From the NCBI RefSeq assembly GCF_030272615.1, contig NC_081412.1, positions 473,106,157 to 473,170,156 of the forward strand: 64,000 nt of DNA, read 5' to 3'. Below the pieces are notes generated by a model that was given only the letters and a program-made list of their open reading frames with translations, was not told where the DNA came from and did no database searches. Position 1 is the stretch's first letter; each line of letters opens with the position of its first letter. The DNA comes from Cryptomeria japonica (lineage: Eukaryota; Streptophyta; Pinopsida; Cupressales; Cupressaceae). This document shows positions 47,090 to 58,570 of this stretch, one piece after another. The translations under genes and the position numbers were made by a program.

Positions 47090-47984
47090 AAACCTTTCTC
47101 TTTAGTTAACATCTTGATAAATTGTAGCCTCTTGCAAAATCCATGAGCTAAATTCCCACCTACTGGGGAGCATTAAAACCACCATTGCTCAACCAAAATC
47201 ATATAGCAATGGATCTCTAATCCACATGCTTTCAAATTTGAAAGGGCACAAAATAGGAACTTGGTCCTTTTGGATTATAATGGCAACAAGAAAATGATCT
47301 TATCTTGAGAAGGGAATAATATTCGTTTAAAAAATTAACGAACTCTCAACCCAGCGCCCCGCCCCCCCAAACAAAAAAATGATCCAATTTCTCTACGATA
47401 TGAGCCCTACTAGTCCTCTTATTTGACAAGGTAAAATACCTATTATTGGGGGAGATTTCCACCAATCCATTCCTTAGAATATAATTCTAGAACTCCTAAA
47501 TAGGACTAATCCTATACCAACTCTACCCCCACCTTTGTCTTTATTTTCAAGAGTTGCATTGAAGTCTTCACCCAAAATGACCACCTTTTGTTCATACTAT
47601 TGCAACTTCTCATAAATTTGATTACAACATCCTTTTTTTGTCGATAATTTTGGGTGGTTCATAAAAATTAATCAAATTGTATTCATTACCATCTAAAAGT
47701 GATTTGATATTAACAATTTGCCAATTAGAAGAGTGTGATTCATTAGACAGGGTTATTGTGTTTGAGTTCTACAAGATGCCAAGTCCCCCAATTGCCCCAA
47801 TGACATCTACCCAAATATTCTTCCATCTTCCTTTTGATATGAAAAAGCCTCTAGGACCCGCTTGAACTAATTTTGATTCTTGTATTAACATGATGTATGC
47901 GCTTGATTGATCAAGGCATCTCTTGATCAGTAGCTTCTTGTCAGTGGCATTGCAACCCATGACATTCCAGGTTATGACTTTCAT
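47090..47984 (-). pseudogene. LINE ORF2 endonuclease domain, broken
   Basis: Starts with the ATG at 47984 reading MKVITWNVMGCNATDKKLLI and continues SSAYIMLIQESKL, the classic opening of a plant L1 apurinic-like endonuclease (WNVRG and QETK motifs; here the motif is QESK with the catalytic Glu kept). After a stop near 47769 the same homology resumes through frameshifts (NRYFTLSNKR, KLDHFFV, then GPSSYF near 47240), like the end of the endonuclease and the linker to reverse transcriptase. No reverse transcriptase is present. Inactive. Confidence 0.75.
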
Positions 47985-49705
47985 TGTCCCTCAAGAAGGG
48001 AATTGCCCTTCTTGCTGAATAATTTCCTCTGTCCTTTTGCACACACTGCTACCTCTAGCTTAATACAAATAGATTTCCTTCCTCTCACCCTCTTCTCTCC
48101 TACTTTGTAGGACTCTATCTTTGATTTAGTTTGGAGGATGGATCTTTTCTCTTTGATAGCTACTTCATCCTCAGCTCCCCATATTTCATCCTCCTTTGAA
48201 CTCTCCCAAGGAGAGTTATCATTTGAATTACCTTCCTCTATAGGATAAACATTTCTTGACCCCACCCTCTCCTTAACTGGAGATACATGAATATATTTTA
48301 TGGTACCCTCTCCATAGTCTAACTTAGACTATTTTGAGACAACCCACAATTTGTTCAAAACATACTTTTCGAGGCCCTCATTTTGAAGAGCAACAATCAG
48401 GCCTTCAATTTTGACTGGCACCTCCCCAACCAATTTCATAACTTCTTTTTTATACATACCTTCCACTAAATTTTCATTTGTTATTGTAGGAGATTCCTCC
48501 TCAAATCTTAGAGAGTCACCTTTTCCATCCTTTTCCTAAGAAGGTAAATCATCCTTCCCCAACATCTTGATGGCATTGTTGGGTTCAACCCTTTGAAGTT
48601 TGTCCTCCCTACCATACAACTTGCATCCATCGGTCACAAGATTCATTAGCTCATTTCTAATACCAATGAGATTCGAGGGAAGGTCAATCATTTCTCCATA
48701 ATACTTTGATCATTTCTCAATCTTACTCAGAGCATCTTGCTCACCCTGACCTCTATTCTGACTCGGCTCAGAAGCATCTAAAAGTTTGCTCACCAAAGCC
48801 TCATTGGTTGTGTCTTTTCCTTTTCTATTCATATATTTCCCCTCAAAGTGCCCCACTCCTTTGTGGATCTAGCAATGCTCCATAACATCCTCAACTTCAA
48901 TTTTCTACTTCCATACACCCCCATTTGTTTTGATTTCTAATACATTAGGCAATGGATGTTGTGGTTTCTAGCTAATGCAAATCCTAGCATACATACTCAA
49001 ATCTTTCTCTTCAATGACTTTGTCTGCCTTAATAAAAAAACCCTAAATTTCCAATCTTTTGGAGAGTGTCCAAATCCCAATATTCTCTTAGGAGGTTGTA
49101 TAACCAGATCTAGATTGAAATCTCCTCAATCAAGGCTTTAGTTGGGTCGAAGTTTGGTTCCCAATATGTGACAAATAAAACCCGTTGTCCCATGAAAAAA
49201 GGGCCATTACTGAGAACCCACATTTTGAGCATTGCATCTTCTCCAATGACCATATAGTAGCTATTCGGCAAGGTTTTGATCTCACAGGGGAATTTCCAGT
49301 TATCTAAACACCATTGTTTTACCCTACTAAATGCAAGCAAATCCCCAACCCATTTGATAAAAAAGGCTTTTTCCTTATAATGCAAAACGATTTCAATCGA
49401 AACACAAGATTCTAAGGAGATAGATATAACCCTATCTTGGGTCTCGAAAGTGCATACCTTATTAGTATCCACTGGGTTAATAGAAATTTTAGGTTTCCAT
49501 TCCTTAGCAAAAACCCTCCTGCTATCTTCCTTTGCTTCATCCACAATTTTGAACTGTTCAGGACTGCATGACCGCCTATCTCTACTTCACCAATAAATCC
49601 TACGTGGGCCTTGGAAATCATTTTGTTTGCCGAAGGGAAAAATCCTTTCATTCTTTTGGTTCTCCCAAGCCCAGGTTGATGACTTCCAACCTCTAATATG
49701 CCCAA
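47981..49705 (-). pseudogene. LINE ORF1 (nucleic-acid-binding protein), broken
   Basis: Frames 49705-49560, 49544-49110 and 48265-47981 are parts of one protein separated by frameshifts and stops. The middle part (WKFPCEIKTLPNSYYMVIGEDAM, in pieces, then GPFFMGQRVLFVTYWEPNFDP) resembles the DUF4283-like domain of plant LINE ORF1, with the typical GP-F and W-PNFDP landmarks. The C-terminal part is rich in Lys, Glu and Ser. Its last codons CAA TGA overlap the ORF2 start in an ATGA. It would bind element RNA. Inactive. Confidence 0.65.
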
Positions 49706-49740
49706 CCTGAAACTATTTCTAATTTTTTACCTCCAAAACC

Positions 49741-50886
49741 TCCAAACTGGTTCGGCCTCCTACATAGACCAAGTGATTTTCTACGAGTGTCCATCCCCTC
49801 CTATAAATATATATTCTTAAAAAAAAATAAAAATTTGTAGTTAAACAATTCATTAAAAAGAACAAATTATACATATCTAGAAAGAAAAATATTCACTCTT
49901 TATTGTAATACAGGGGTTAATATTTTTTATTTTGTAGGACAACAAAGAAGTAATGGCATTATTTATCCTAATAGGAAAGATACACTATGTTGTAGCTGAG
50001 TTTGCTCAAACTTAATTTGTTTGATCAATCATTACTAATCTAATAGTACAAAACCCTATATTTTGGGTTTAAAATGCATATAAGTGCATAAAAGTAGAGT
50101 TCTAAATCTTTAGAAAGACACTCAATAAAGATTATATTTAGATTTACAACATGTCTATGAAACTTATAAAATTTCAATGGTTTTACTTATAGTAACAATT
50201 TTTTTTTATTGAGAATAAAAAGAAAACCAAAAAGTTAATTTTTTTTCACAATACACAAACCTAGAAACTATTTAGCATGTATTCTGGTTTTGCTCCCATG
50301 CCCATCATAGCTGGAACCTTCTCTTTTCTACCTTCCTTTTGCTATTTCCTCAAATTTGATCTTGGAGATCTTCTCTTCTTGGACTCTCCCCATATCATGA
50401 CATTATTTCTCAGACACATCACATTTAAGTATCTTTGGAGATTTCGATGTTTGTCCAAGACCATGATTATATGTGCTAACTTCTCTTTGCAAACCCTTAT
50501 CTTCAATCATCTGATCTCAAGAAGGCCTTAGATGATTTATAGGTTCAACTTAGAGTTTTTGAGGCTAATTATAAAATACAATTTTTTTAGACTGGAAACA
50601 GATGACATGGTTGAGACCGAGGATGCTTCTACTGAGATTGATTCAAAAGCAAAGGACTAGTGCTGAAGTTTTTGTTTTGTTTGGTGGAGCAGACCTGCTA
50701 CTACCACTGCTGTAATAATGCTTCTTAATTATGGTTGCTACATAAGTTTTTCCATTAACTCAATGTTCAACATGTACAGATAACAATAGGCAAGCTGATT
50801 ATTGGGTGGAACAACAGTTGAAGAAAACTTTATCTCCCTCCACAAACCTTACACACAAAAAACTCAATGAAAAGCTATTGTAGTAA
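49741..50886. other. No gene seen
   Basis: AT-rich DNA; small frames without recognisable content. A possible acceptor site TGTACAG ends at 50780, ahead of the kinase fragment. Confidence 0.5.
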
Positions 50887-51432
50887 GTCTGTAAAATTGG
50901 GGAAGGAAGCTTTGGAAAAGTGTATCAGGGCAATCTAAAAGATAAAGATGTGTCCATAAAAATAATAATACATAGAGATAAAGACGACAACAAATTAGAC
51001 AAGAATCATGTGAGGCTTCTCTATGGGAAGCAACACAAAATCCTAGTCAGTCTAATTGCATGGTATATTGAAGAAAATACAGTTTATTTGGTGTATGAAT
51101 ATCTTAGTACTTGAGAGAAAGTTCATCAATTTCTTGTTTGAGTTGGAAGAGTGTTTGAAGGGAAAAATCATGTTGATGATGCACGAGGCTCCAACCAGTT
51201 CCATATCCCAGACTACTTAGGCTAGATGATTACCAACAATAGATTTGAACAAGCTTTGGTTGAGAAACTCAAAGGGGATTGCAGGAGTGAATCTGATTTG
51301 ATGAATGCTTTGGCTGTAGCAGGATTAGCCCTCAAATGTGTTGAGAAGGACAACAAGGGAGGCTTGATACAAGATTATGTATTGAAAGAACTCAGGTTTG
51401 TGAGAAAAAAATCTATGGAAACGGTCCATTGA
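50887..51432 (+). pseudogene. Receptor-like kinase fragment
   Basis: One plus-strand frame with stops at 51112-51114, 51142-51144 and 51223-51225. The first part reads KIGEGSFGKVYQG, a kinase glycine loop, then VSIKII where the ATP-binding Lys of the VAIK motif is kept, then LVYEYLST, the hinge of plant receptor-like kinases. The last part, NALAVAGLALKCVEKDN and VLKELRFVRKK, resembles the C-terminal lobe end (subdomain XI) of such kinases. The middle, with the HRD and DFG motifs, is missing and replaced by unrelated codons. It cannot be an active kinase. It may be an exon-derived or retro-copied gene relic. Confidence 0.72.
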
Positions 51433-52100
51433 GATACGGTAACTTGACTTAGCTTAAACTGATTTTTTATTGTAGTTTTGAACTAATGGAATTTTTTCGT
51501 TTCAGCAATAAGAAGCATGTCACAATTGAATGAGAAACAAGAGATGAGCACATAGAAAGACCAAGTGAAAACCATTCGCTTCATAGTTTTTTCTTTCAAA
51601 TAAGATTTCAACATATTGATTGTCCCCTGAACCACAACTCCCACAATCTCATTCACTAAAAAACACATTGGAACAAAAGAAAAAACCAACTAATAATAAT
51701 CTTTATTATTTGAAAGAAGTTCAGGAAAAAATTGTGTAACTTTCAGATTGCATTCAACAATTGATCACCAAGAAGAAAAAACATTCAGCAATCGATCACC
51801 AAGAAGAAGAAAAAATTGTGTAACTTTTTTGAATCAACATTTTGCATTGTACTCAGAAATCCACTTTTCCTCTTCCTGATGATAGATTGCTGAATGCAAT
51901 TTGAAACATTGATTAAAAAAATTAACACAGTTTTTATGAAAAACTCTCGCACATAATTCATATACTGTAGAAAGCTTATGCTTACTATATTTATTATTGA
52001 TTGTATAATAGAAATAACTATCACTTGATCTTCCTAATGACCTTTCCTAATAAAACTTTGCATTTTCTACCTCTTAACCCAAATACTTATATATCAAAAC
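51433..52100. other. No gene seen
   Basis: AT-rich DNA up to the E7 insertion site. A short direct repeat around CAATCGATCACCAAGAAGAA and ATTGTGTAACTTT (51737-51829) is the only structure noted. Confidence 0.5.
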
Positions 52101-52105
52101 CCTAC

Positions 52106-53259
52106 TAATGAATACTAAGAGGGGGTGTGAATTAGTATACCAAAAAATATTGTAATCAATCTTTTAAACAATTTAGTAGATAATCGATGCAACAGATTCA
52201 CTAATAAACCGGTTAAGATAAGTGCAAACCAAATATCAAACAAAGCATTCACCCACAAAAGCACAATCACCATAACATAAGATATTTGATGTGGAAACCC
52301 AAATGGGAAAAATCACGGTGAGCAGAAACTCACAAGTAACTATCTACAGAATAGTAACCAGACCGGTTAAGGTCATACAATGTTCTTCACTAGAATAGAT
52401 CCTATTAGGAATCTAGATCTTTGTTAGGAGATAAGTCCTGTTAAAGACTACCTTGTTAAAGGATTTCAGATCCACAGTTATGAACCACCTTGTTAGAGGA
52501 TTTACAAAGGCTTTGCTTGGCCTACCTAGTTAAGGGTTTCAGACTTGTCGAATATATTAGTAATCAACAAGTGAATGATCTAGATAATATCACAACATGC
52601 TTAGTTAGATCCTTAACAACTCATTGTTAATGCATTTCAACATTACTTTAGTCTTCAATATATCCACACTCTATCTCTTCACACAGACCTAATATTCTCT
52701 TCGATGATCGCACATAACCTTTTCTATTCTATATCTCATACATATGCAAACCCTAGACATGATGTCCTTATAAAGGAATCTGATTTCATGTCGGTCCAAT
52801 AGAATTAGACTACAAGTTCCTAGGTACGGTGCATTTGGACACATTTGGTAACACGATGCAAACACACTGCCAAAGTGTCGATGGATGATAACTCATCACA
52901 CATTACAGTAATACCAGTTGGTAACTCATCATAGATATATACTGGTTAATACAATATATCGATTACTGGTTGTGAAAAATGAAGACTGGAAGATCGTAGT
53001 GTTCCGATCAAAAGTTAACTACCGCTTGGGTCCTTCGTACCGCTTGAGATCCTCGAACCGCTTGGGGTCTTCATACTGCTTGGGATCTTTAGTCAATCTG
53101 TGACCGGTAAACCATCTTCTACAAAATATCGATAGTCTAAAGACTATAAATTCAATAATACACAATACCGGTTGGAACAATTACCAGTTGAGCATAACTC
53201 ATACATCAAGAAAGTGTGTGTCCATCAATGACAATCAAAACATCATCAAAATGCCAACA
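52106..53259 (-). repeat. 3' LTR of E7
   Basis: 1154 bp, TAATGAAT (TG mutated to TA) to ATGCCAACA. Contains four copies of a roughly 21-bp unit (CCGCTTGGGGTCTTCAT-like) at 53021-53093; the other LTR has five. Confidence 0.95.
53021..53093. repeat. Minisatellite in E7 3' LTR, four units
   Basis: Units ACCGCTTGGGTCCTTCGT, ACCGCTTGAGATCCTCGA, ACCGCTTGGGGTCTTCAT, ACTGCTTGGGATCTTTAG, about 18 bp each. The other LTR has one more. Confidence 0.85.
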
Positions 53260-53271
53260 ATCTCCCCCTTT
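53260..53271 (-). other. Polypurine tract of E7
   Basis: Plus strand ATCTCCCCCTTT touching the LTR, then GGCATTGATG. Identical over these words to the tract of E4 at 20238-20259. Confidence 0.9.
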
Positions 53272-53508
53272 GGCATTGATGACAACACTTAGGAAAATTT
53301 TGACATCTAAGTGTTTACAACAATAACACAAAAGATGCTACAATCAAAATTACCCCCCCTAAGCATATACACTACCCCTCGTGCAAATATTACAAGTAAA
53401 TGCATAAAATGGTAACATTCACCAAAATTTTGATGTACACTACTCCTTTGCCAACAATGACAAAGTAATGCAAACTATCTTTTTTATAAAATAACACAAA
53501 GTAGATGT

Positions 53509-56500
53509 TCATGACAATAAGGAATGAAATTTCTCAAAAATAGATTTAAAATTCTGCACAAAAATTTTCATGTCCAATGTCCATGACTCAAGTAATGAGG
53601 TAGCAACCTCACTTTCAGTCTTCATCTGGAATGCCAGTTCTTCCACTGCATCGATGGTACTCAGCTCTTGAGTTATTGTGATGGCTTCCAAGTTGAGAAA
53701 GCATCTCCGAAGTACTTGTAGTTTAGGTAATAGGAGCAGTTGAAGCTCTTGCAAATCTTTAGTCTGGTTGCTGATCTCTAAGTCCATCTTGGCAGTCTGA
53801 CGCTGAAAATGATGAACAATTTTCCCATAGGTAGTGAATAAGTCATAGGGCATCTTGAAGTTGTTGATGTATGCCTGTAACTCCGATTGGAGTTGAGCTT
53901 TCTGTTTGAGCACATCTTCACAAAATAGATGGGGTTGGCAGATTTTACTCAAAAGTAATTTACCCTCATCCATAGCAACACTGATGTCATTTTGTTGCTT
54001 CAGTAGTTGCATCCTGAATTCATTCATTTGTTTGACTAAGGCAATATTGAGTGCCTTTTCATGATTCTTTCTTGCAGTTGCTTCAGCAACATCTTCCAAG
54101 CATTGTACCTAGTCCTCTACTATAGTACAAAGAAGTTTGAGCTTGGATAGAGAGGAGTCGGTACTGGGGAGGTTAGTACCAAGAATGAGACTGGTAAGGG
54201 TGTCAACTGCAATTTGTATGACATCCTGTTCTTTCTTCCTCTGTAATTCTTCCAGTCTCTTCTGTGCAAGTTTGATGCCTCGAAGTAGCTCAGACTCATC
54301 TTGAGATTGAGTCAGACATGCAAGAGTTAGATCAATAGGGCTGTGGAATCAACCTGCTAGGTTTGATCACTAGTTGCCTTAGGAGTCTAACCTCCTTCTT
54401 CGGTTTGGATCTCTGCTTGTTTTCTCTTCTCTACTTCCTTCTCCTCTTCCACTCTTTTTTTTCTTCCTCCTTCTTCTTCTTCTCTTCCTCTTTCTTTTTC
54501 TCCTCTTCTTGTTTCTTCTCCATTTCTTCCTTCTTCTTGTCCTCTTCCTTCTTTTTCTTCTCTTCCTCCTTCTTCCTTTCTTCTTCCTTCCTCTTGTCTT
54601 CTTCTTTCTTCTTCTCTTCTTCTTTTCTCTTATCTTCTTCTCTCTTCTTCTCTTCTTCTTTTTTCTTATCTTCTTCTCTCTTCTTTTCTTCTTCTTTTCT
54701 CTTATCTTCTTCTTGCCTTGCTTTTTCCTCGTGTTCTTTCTCTGTCTTCTCTTTGTCCTGTTTCTCTTTTTTCAGCTTTTTCCTTGTCCTGTTTCTCTTT
54801 CGCATCTTTTTCTTTGTCTTGTTTCTCTTTCTCTTTGTCAGGAGTGACATCCTCATTATCTAATGCATCAACATAAATAGAGTCAATTTGTTTTGTCACT
54901 CTTTCACCTTGACTATCAAATACCTCATCTAGTTGGACTGAGGATAGGTCAGGTTCTTGATTAGCCTTCTTGGTGGCTTCAAATACTCGGTGTATTTCAA
55001 TAACAACTTTGACATGTATGTGTGTATCCTTTTCTACTTCAGAAGTTTTACCTTCTGATAACTTGAGTCGCCTCCTTCTCATAAAAAAGATGCCTTTGTT
55101 TTTGTCCATAATTTCAAATAACTCAGAATTTGAAGCATCAGGAAAGTATTGTGCAAAAAATTTCTCCTTGATTTCTTGTTCTCTCTCAATGGCAATGCGC
55201 CATTTATTATCCAAAGAATTATACAAAGAATTTGGAGTAACAAATTTGATCTCAGAAGGCGACCGATCATTAACACATAAATATTTAATGACCTCCCGTT
55301 CTACCTCCTCTTTCTCACTATCATTAAAGTCATCAAAATGTTCCTTCAAGTCATCAAGCAATTTCCTCCTAATATTCTTTATTGTCCTCTGACAATGTGT
55401 CATTGGTTTATAAGAAGAAATATCTATATTTACTGGTGCAAAAGTTGCAGGTACATTACCGGTAGACTTTAACTTTTTGCTTGATTGCCTTGTCTTCTTT
55501 ATTTGAATCTCTGGTTCAGTGTCTTCTTCCTCCGGTGAGTGATTCCTGGATTTCCGCTTCCTCTCAAATACTTTAGCAGGAATGATCTTAGGTTTCTTTT
55601 TGGCTGGTGACCGCTTGGTCACTTTCAGACTGGGAGATGTAACCGGTACAAATACCGATGGCACTGCTTTGCCCTTTTTCTACTTTGGTTCCTCAATCGG
55701 TGTGACTCTCTCCAAGTAGGTACTGGTTCTTTTCTTCTTTGCATCCAGTGGTGAGGCAAGTAGGGTAGAGGCATTCTCGATCAATAAGTCATTCACCACT
55801 TCATACCCCATAGGGCCAACTACTTCCTTTCTTGGTTCCACAACTTCTATTATGCAGTCATCTATCCTTATTTTGAAGCAGATGTCATCTTCATACTTCT
55901 TCACAATATCGCCAGATATCCTCATTCTCTGGTTCATCTTTAGTTTGAATTCATCAAAATACTTACCTAGAACCTTAGGATATGCAGTTCCCACTGCTTG
56001 TAGACTCTCCTTAATCTGTCTGGAAATCGGTAGGTTAGTAGACCATTGAACATCACCTACTCCAGGGAAATAACCTTGAAAATAGAAGAATAGGCCGACC
56101 AAAAGTTGGCCAAAATTGAACCTCAGTGAGTTATCCTGTTTGATGGATTTCAGATTCACCAACAATTGCTTTTGTAAATAGGTACATAGGTCAAATTTAG
56201 TATCTTCCTTGATCATCCTGTAAGCAGCATTCACCGCAGTAGTAGGGACAAAATTTATTCTGTTGGCATAAAATATTCTGTAACCAATCACCATGCAAGC
56301 ATATTTTACCAGATCATCTGTAATGGTTTTGACGGTCATTGCCCGTTGGTCACTCACAGAATCGGTGAGCTCTGTCATTTTAGTTTTAGTGACCTTCCAT
56401 AGAGATGGTACCTCTCCAACATTGTAGAATCTAGTGACGACATGAACCGCTTCCGGTGTGATGTCATGGGTCTACTCGAGATACATTTTGTCACGATGCA

Positions 56501-56813
56501 CTCTATTGAGGATAATGTGAATATGTTCTTGTGTAAATTCTTCCAGAAAGTATACTGCATTGTGTAGATTCATCTTCTCGAGGATCCTATACTCTGGTTT
56601 GATCTTCTTGTCATCTCTACAGAATAGACTTAGTTGGGAGTGAATTACTAGGGATCCTAGGTCTTCCAATTTATAGTCTATATACCTTGAAATATCTTCC
56701 TTGACAATAACTCCGATAGGAATTTGTGATAGGGCATTGTATCTCATTTTCTTTTGAAGAAATTCAAGTGTATCTTCGGGTGCATTAGAACTAGAGTGCG
56801 ATGCGGAAGCCAT
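53509..56813 (-). pseudogene. E7 ORF2: large protein of unknown function
   Basis: The minus-strand ATG at 56813 (MASASHSSSN) opens a frame of about 1100 codons, in one phase to about 54775 with stops at 56474-56472 and 55682-55680, then frameshifted at least twice to the C-terminal part (54099-53509). Regions: N-terminal domain with YKLEDLG; a globular part near residues 150-370 (DLVKYACMVIGYRIFY, AAYRMIKEDTKFDLC, then LRFNFGQLLVGLFFYFQ); a Lys/Arg-rich, Pro-containing linker; a helical part; an extreme Lys/Glu repeat (54760-54431, units like EEDKRKEEEKK); and a helical C-terminus with several heptad-like Leu runs. No protease, polymerase or integrase motif and no clear membrane anchor. The middle part vaguely recalls uncharacterised plant transposon-protein domains or the extra env-like ORF of Sireviruses; neither is established. 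Confidence 0.7.
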
Positions 56814-57245
56814 AATCAAATGATAAGAAAGAATTTTGGGAAATACCTTCACAATCTGAAATTTAGGTTTTCCAATATCACGCACAGTTCACTACTTTGG
56901 TTGCTAGTTCACCGCTTAGTGTTATGCACTGATTGATTGAAGATGATTGCAAGATTTCGCACACGATTTCTCCAAATGCCAAACAAATCGCTCTAGTTTC
57001 TCTGCTCTTGAAGATTCTTCTTTCGTAAACAGATAAGTGAAAATGACGACGAAAACCCTTTTAAACAAATTCTCACCTACCATAATAAATGCATCACCGC
57101 TAGGGCACAAACCCTAATTTTGCCTTTTACCGCTTTAAATCTTCTGTCGACTGACATGTAACATATACCAGTTAAGGTCTTTACCGATATAAACTGGGGG
57201 TTCAAAATATTTCATCGATATGTTCCCCCTAAGCTTTTCTAAAGC
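56814..57245 (-). other. Spacer between ORF1 and ORF2 of E7
   Basis: 432 bases, no supported frame, similar in length to the E1 spacer. Could hold an internal promoter, a splice acceptor or an internal ribosome entry; none is evident by eye. Confidence 0.5.
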
Positions 57246-58520
57246 TCAGTTTGCCGGTTCAGAGACTTCCACACTTGGTGCAGAAACAGGTTCATCCTGT
57301 GACTCTTCTTCAGATTTCTTTTTCCAAGTTTTATTCATTTCCACCTGAAGGGTTTCAACATCAATCTTCCATTCTGGAGTGAACGGTATATCATTAGATA
57401 GGTTCTTTCTCAATCTACAAGTTCTGGCAGTGTGTCCCGGTTTGTTGCAATGATAGCATACCATTCCAGGTGTTCTCCATGGTCCATTATTCATACTTCC
57501 ATTCTTCCTTCTGCATGTTGCAGTAGTGTGACCGCTACCATGACAGATCAAACAAGTTGCTTTCCAACTAGTTGCCGCTTGATAACCAACTGATCGATGG
57601 TCATGGGTATTGTATCGGTTGGGATTCCGGTTCACAGGAAGTTCCGGAATAACTCCTTGAGTCCTTGGAGGATATCTCCCAGTGTTATGCAAAACTGACC
57701 TGCATTCAAATGCTCTATGCCCAAACTTGTTGCATTAATAACAGTTTCCATTGAATCTATTGGACCTAGGCATATTGTTTTGAAAATAAGGAAAATTGTT
57801 GTAGGCCTTACTTCTACACACATTGGTAGTATGTCCTTCTTTGAGACAATTAAAGCAAACAGGTTTAAATTTTTGCTTACCTTTATCCTTGGATGTCGGC
57901 TGCTTCTTTGATGTTTCAGCTTTTGTTCTAGAGGTCTCACCTTCCTCATACCCAGAGAAACCAAGTCCAGTGGTATTCTTTACTGGCTTTGCCGATTGTA
58001 GCTTTTGCTCTAGCTTAGCAGTACTCTGATGGAATTTGGCAAGTATCTCCTTTGACTCAGTAAGTTCCTTGGAAATATCAGCATTGGATTCTATCAAGGT
58101 TGCATTCTCAGAAATAGCCATGTTTAGTTCACCTTGCATTTCTTCTTTTTCCATTTTACTCTCCTGGAGATGAGCGGTAAGGGTACTGCTTTCTTGCTTC
58201 AACTTGGAAATCTGATGATCTTTGTCTTTTACCAGATCTTCAGCTTTCTTTCTGTTCTCAAGCTCTTGAGAAATTCTGATAGTTAGTCCTTCCAACTATT
58301 TTCTCAGATTGGCTTTTGATTCATTTAGTTTTTCAACTTCTTCAACTAGGGCATCCATGTCTGCTTCATCAGAAGAGCTATTTTCAGTAAGATCCATTAG
58401 TTTCTCAGCATGCTCTCTTCTTTTGGCCAAAGAAGCTTTATACTTGACTTTGAGTTCATCATAGGCTCTCTCAGTCTGAGTGAGATGGTGAGTAAGTTCC
58501 CTCACATTGTATTCCCTCAT
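57246..58520 (-). pseudogene. E7 ORF1: coiled-coil and zinc-knuckle gag-like protein
   Basis: A single minus-strand frame of about 424 codons from the ATG at 58520 (MREYNVRELTHHL) to the stop at 57246, with in-frame TAG at 58298-58296 and TAA at 57737-57735 (the latter inside a zinc knuckle). Residues 1-200 form a charged coiled coil; GLGFSGYEEGE near 215 resembles the GLGF segment that ends the coiled coil of Sirevirus-type gag. Four CCHC knuckles follow: CFNCLKEGHTTNVC, CY-stop-CNKFGHRAFEC, CLICHGSGHTTATC and CYHCNKPGHTARTC. The start is the first ATG after the primer site (48 bases). The likely role is binding and packaging element RNA. The usual copia gag N-terminal domain and all pol domains are missing. 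E1 ORF1 is the counterpart. Confidence 0.82.
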
Positions 58521-58556
58521 ATCTCCTTCCAAGTGGTTAGACTTATAGAAAGGTTG

Positions 58557-58568
58557 GCTCTGATGCCA
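58557..58568 (-). other. Primer binding site of E7 (tRNA-iMet)
   Basis: Minus strand TGGCATCAGAGC, one mismatch to the initiator-Met complement, two bases from the LTR. Confidence 0.88.
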
Positions 58569-58570
58569 AT

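Larger units (their letters stand above)
47042..49740 (-). mobile_element. L1-type LINE remnant
   Basis: On the minus strand, ORF1 remains (49705-47981) precede an endonuclease-like ORF2 start (47984) in the arrangement of plant L1 elements. ORF2 homology runs to about 47090 and no reverse transcriptase follows, so the 3' part is missing, perhaps removed by later insertions. The sequence at about 47045-47100 resembles that at 4690-4720 plus 12531-12560, suggesting another copy there. No poly(A) tail or target duplication was found. Confidence 0.7.

Noticed and set aside
50277-50531. 84-codon plus-strand frame with hydrophobic stretches
   Set aside because: No family resemblance, no supporting context and AT-rich surroundings.
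54363-54863. 166-codon plus-strand frame rich in Ser and Phe
   Set aside because: It is the antisense of the Lys/Glu repeat of E7 ORF2.
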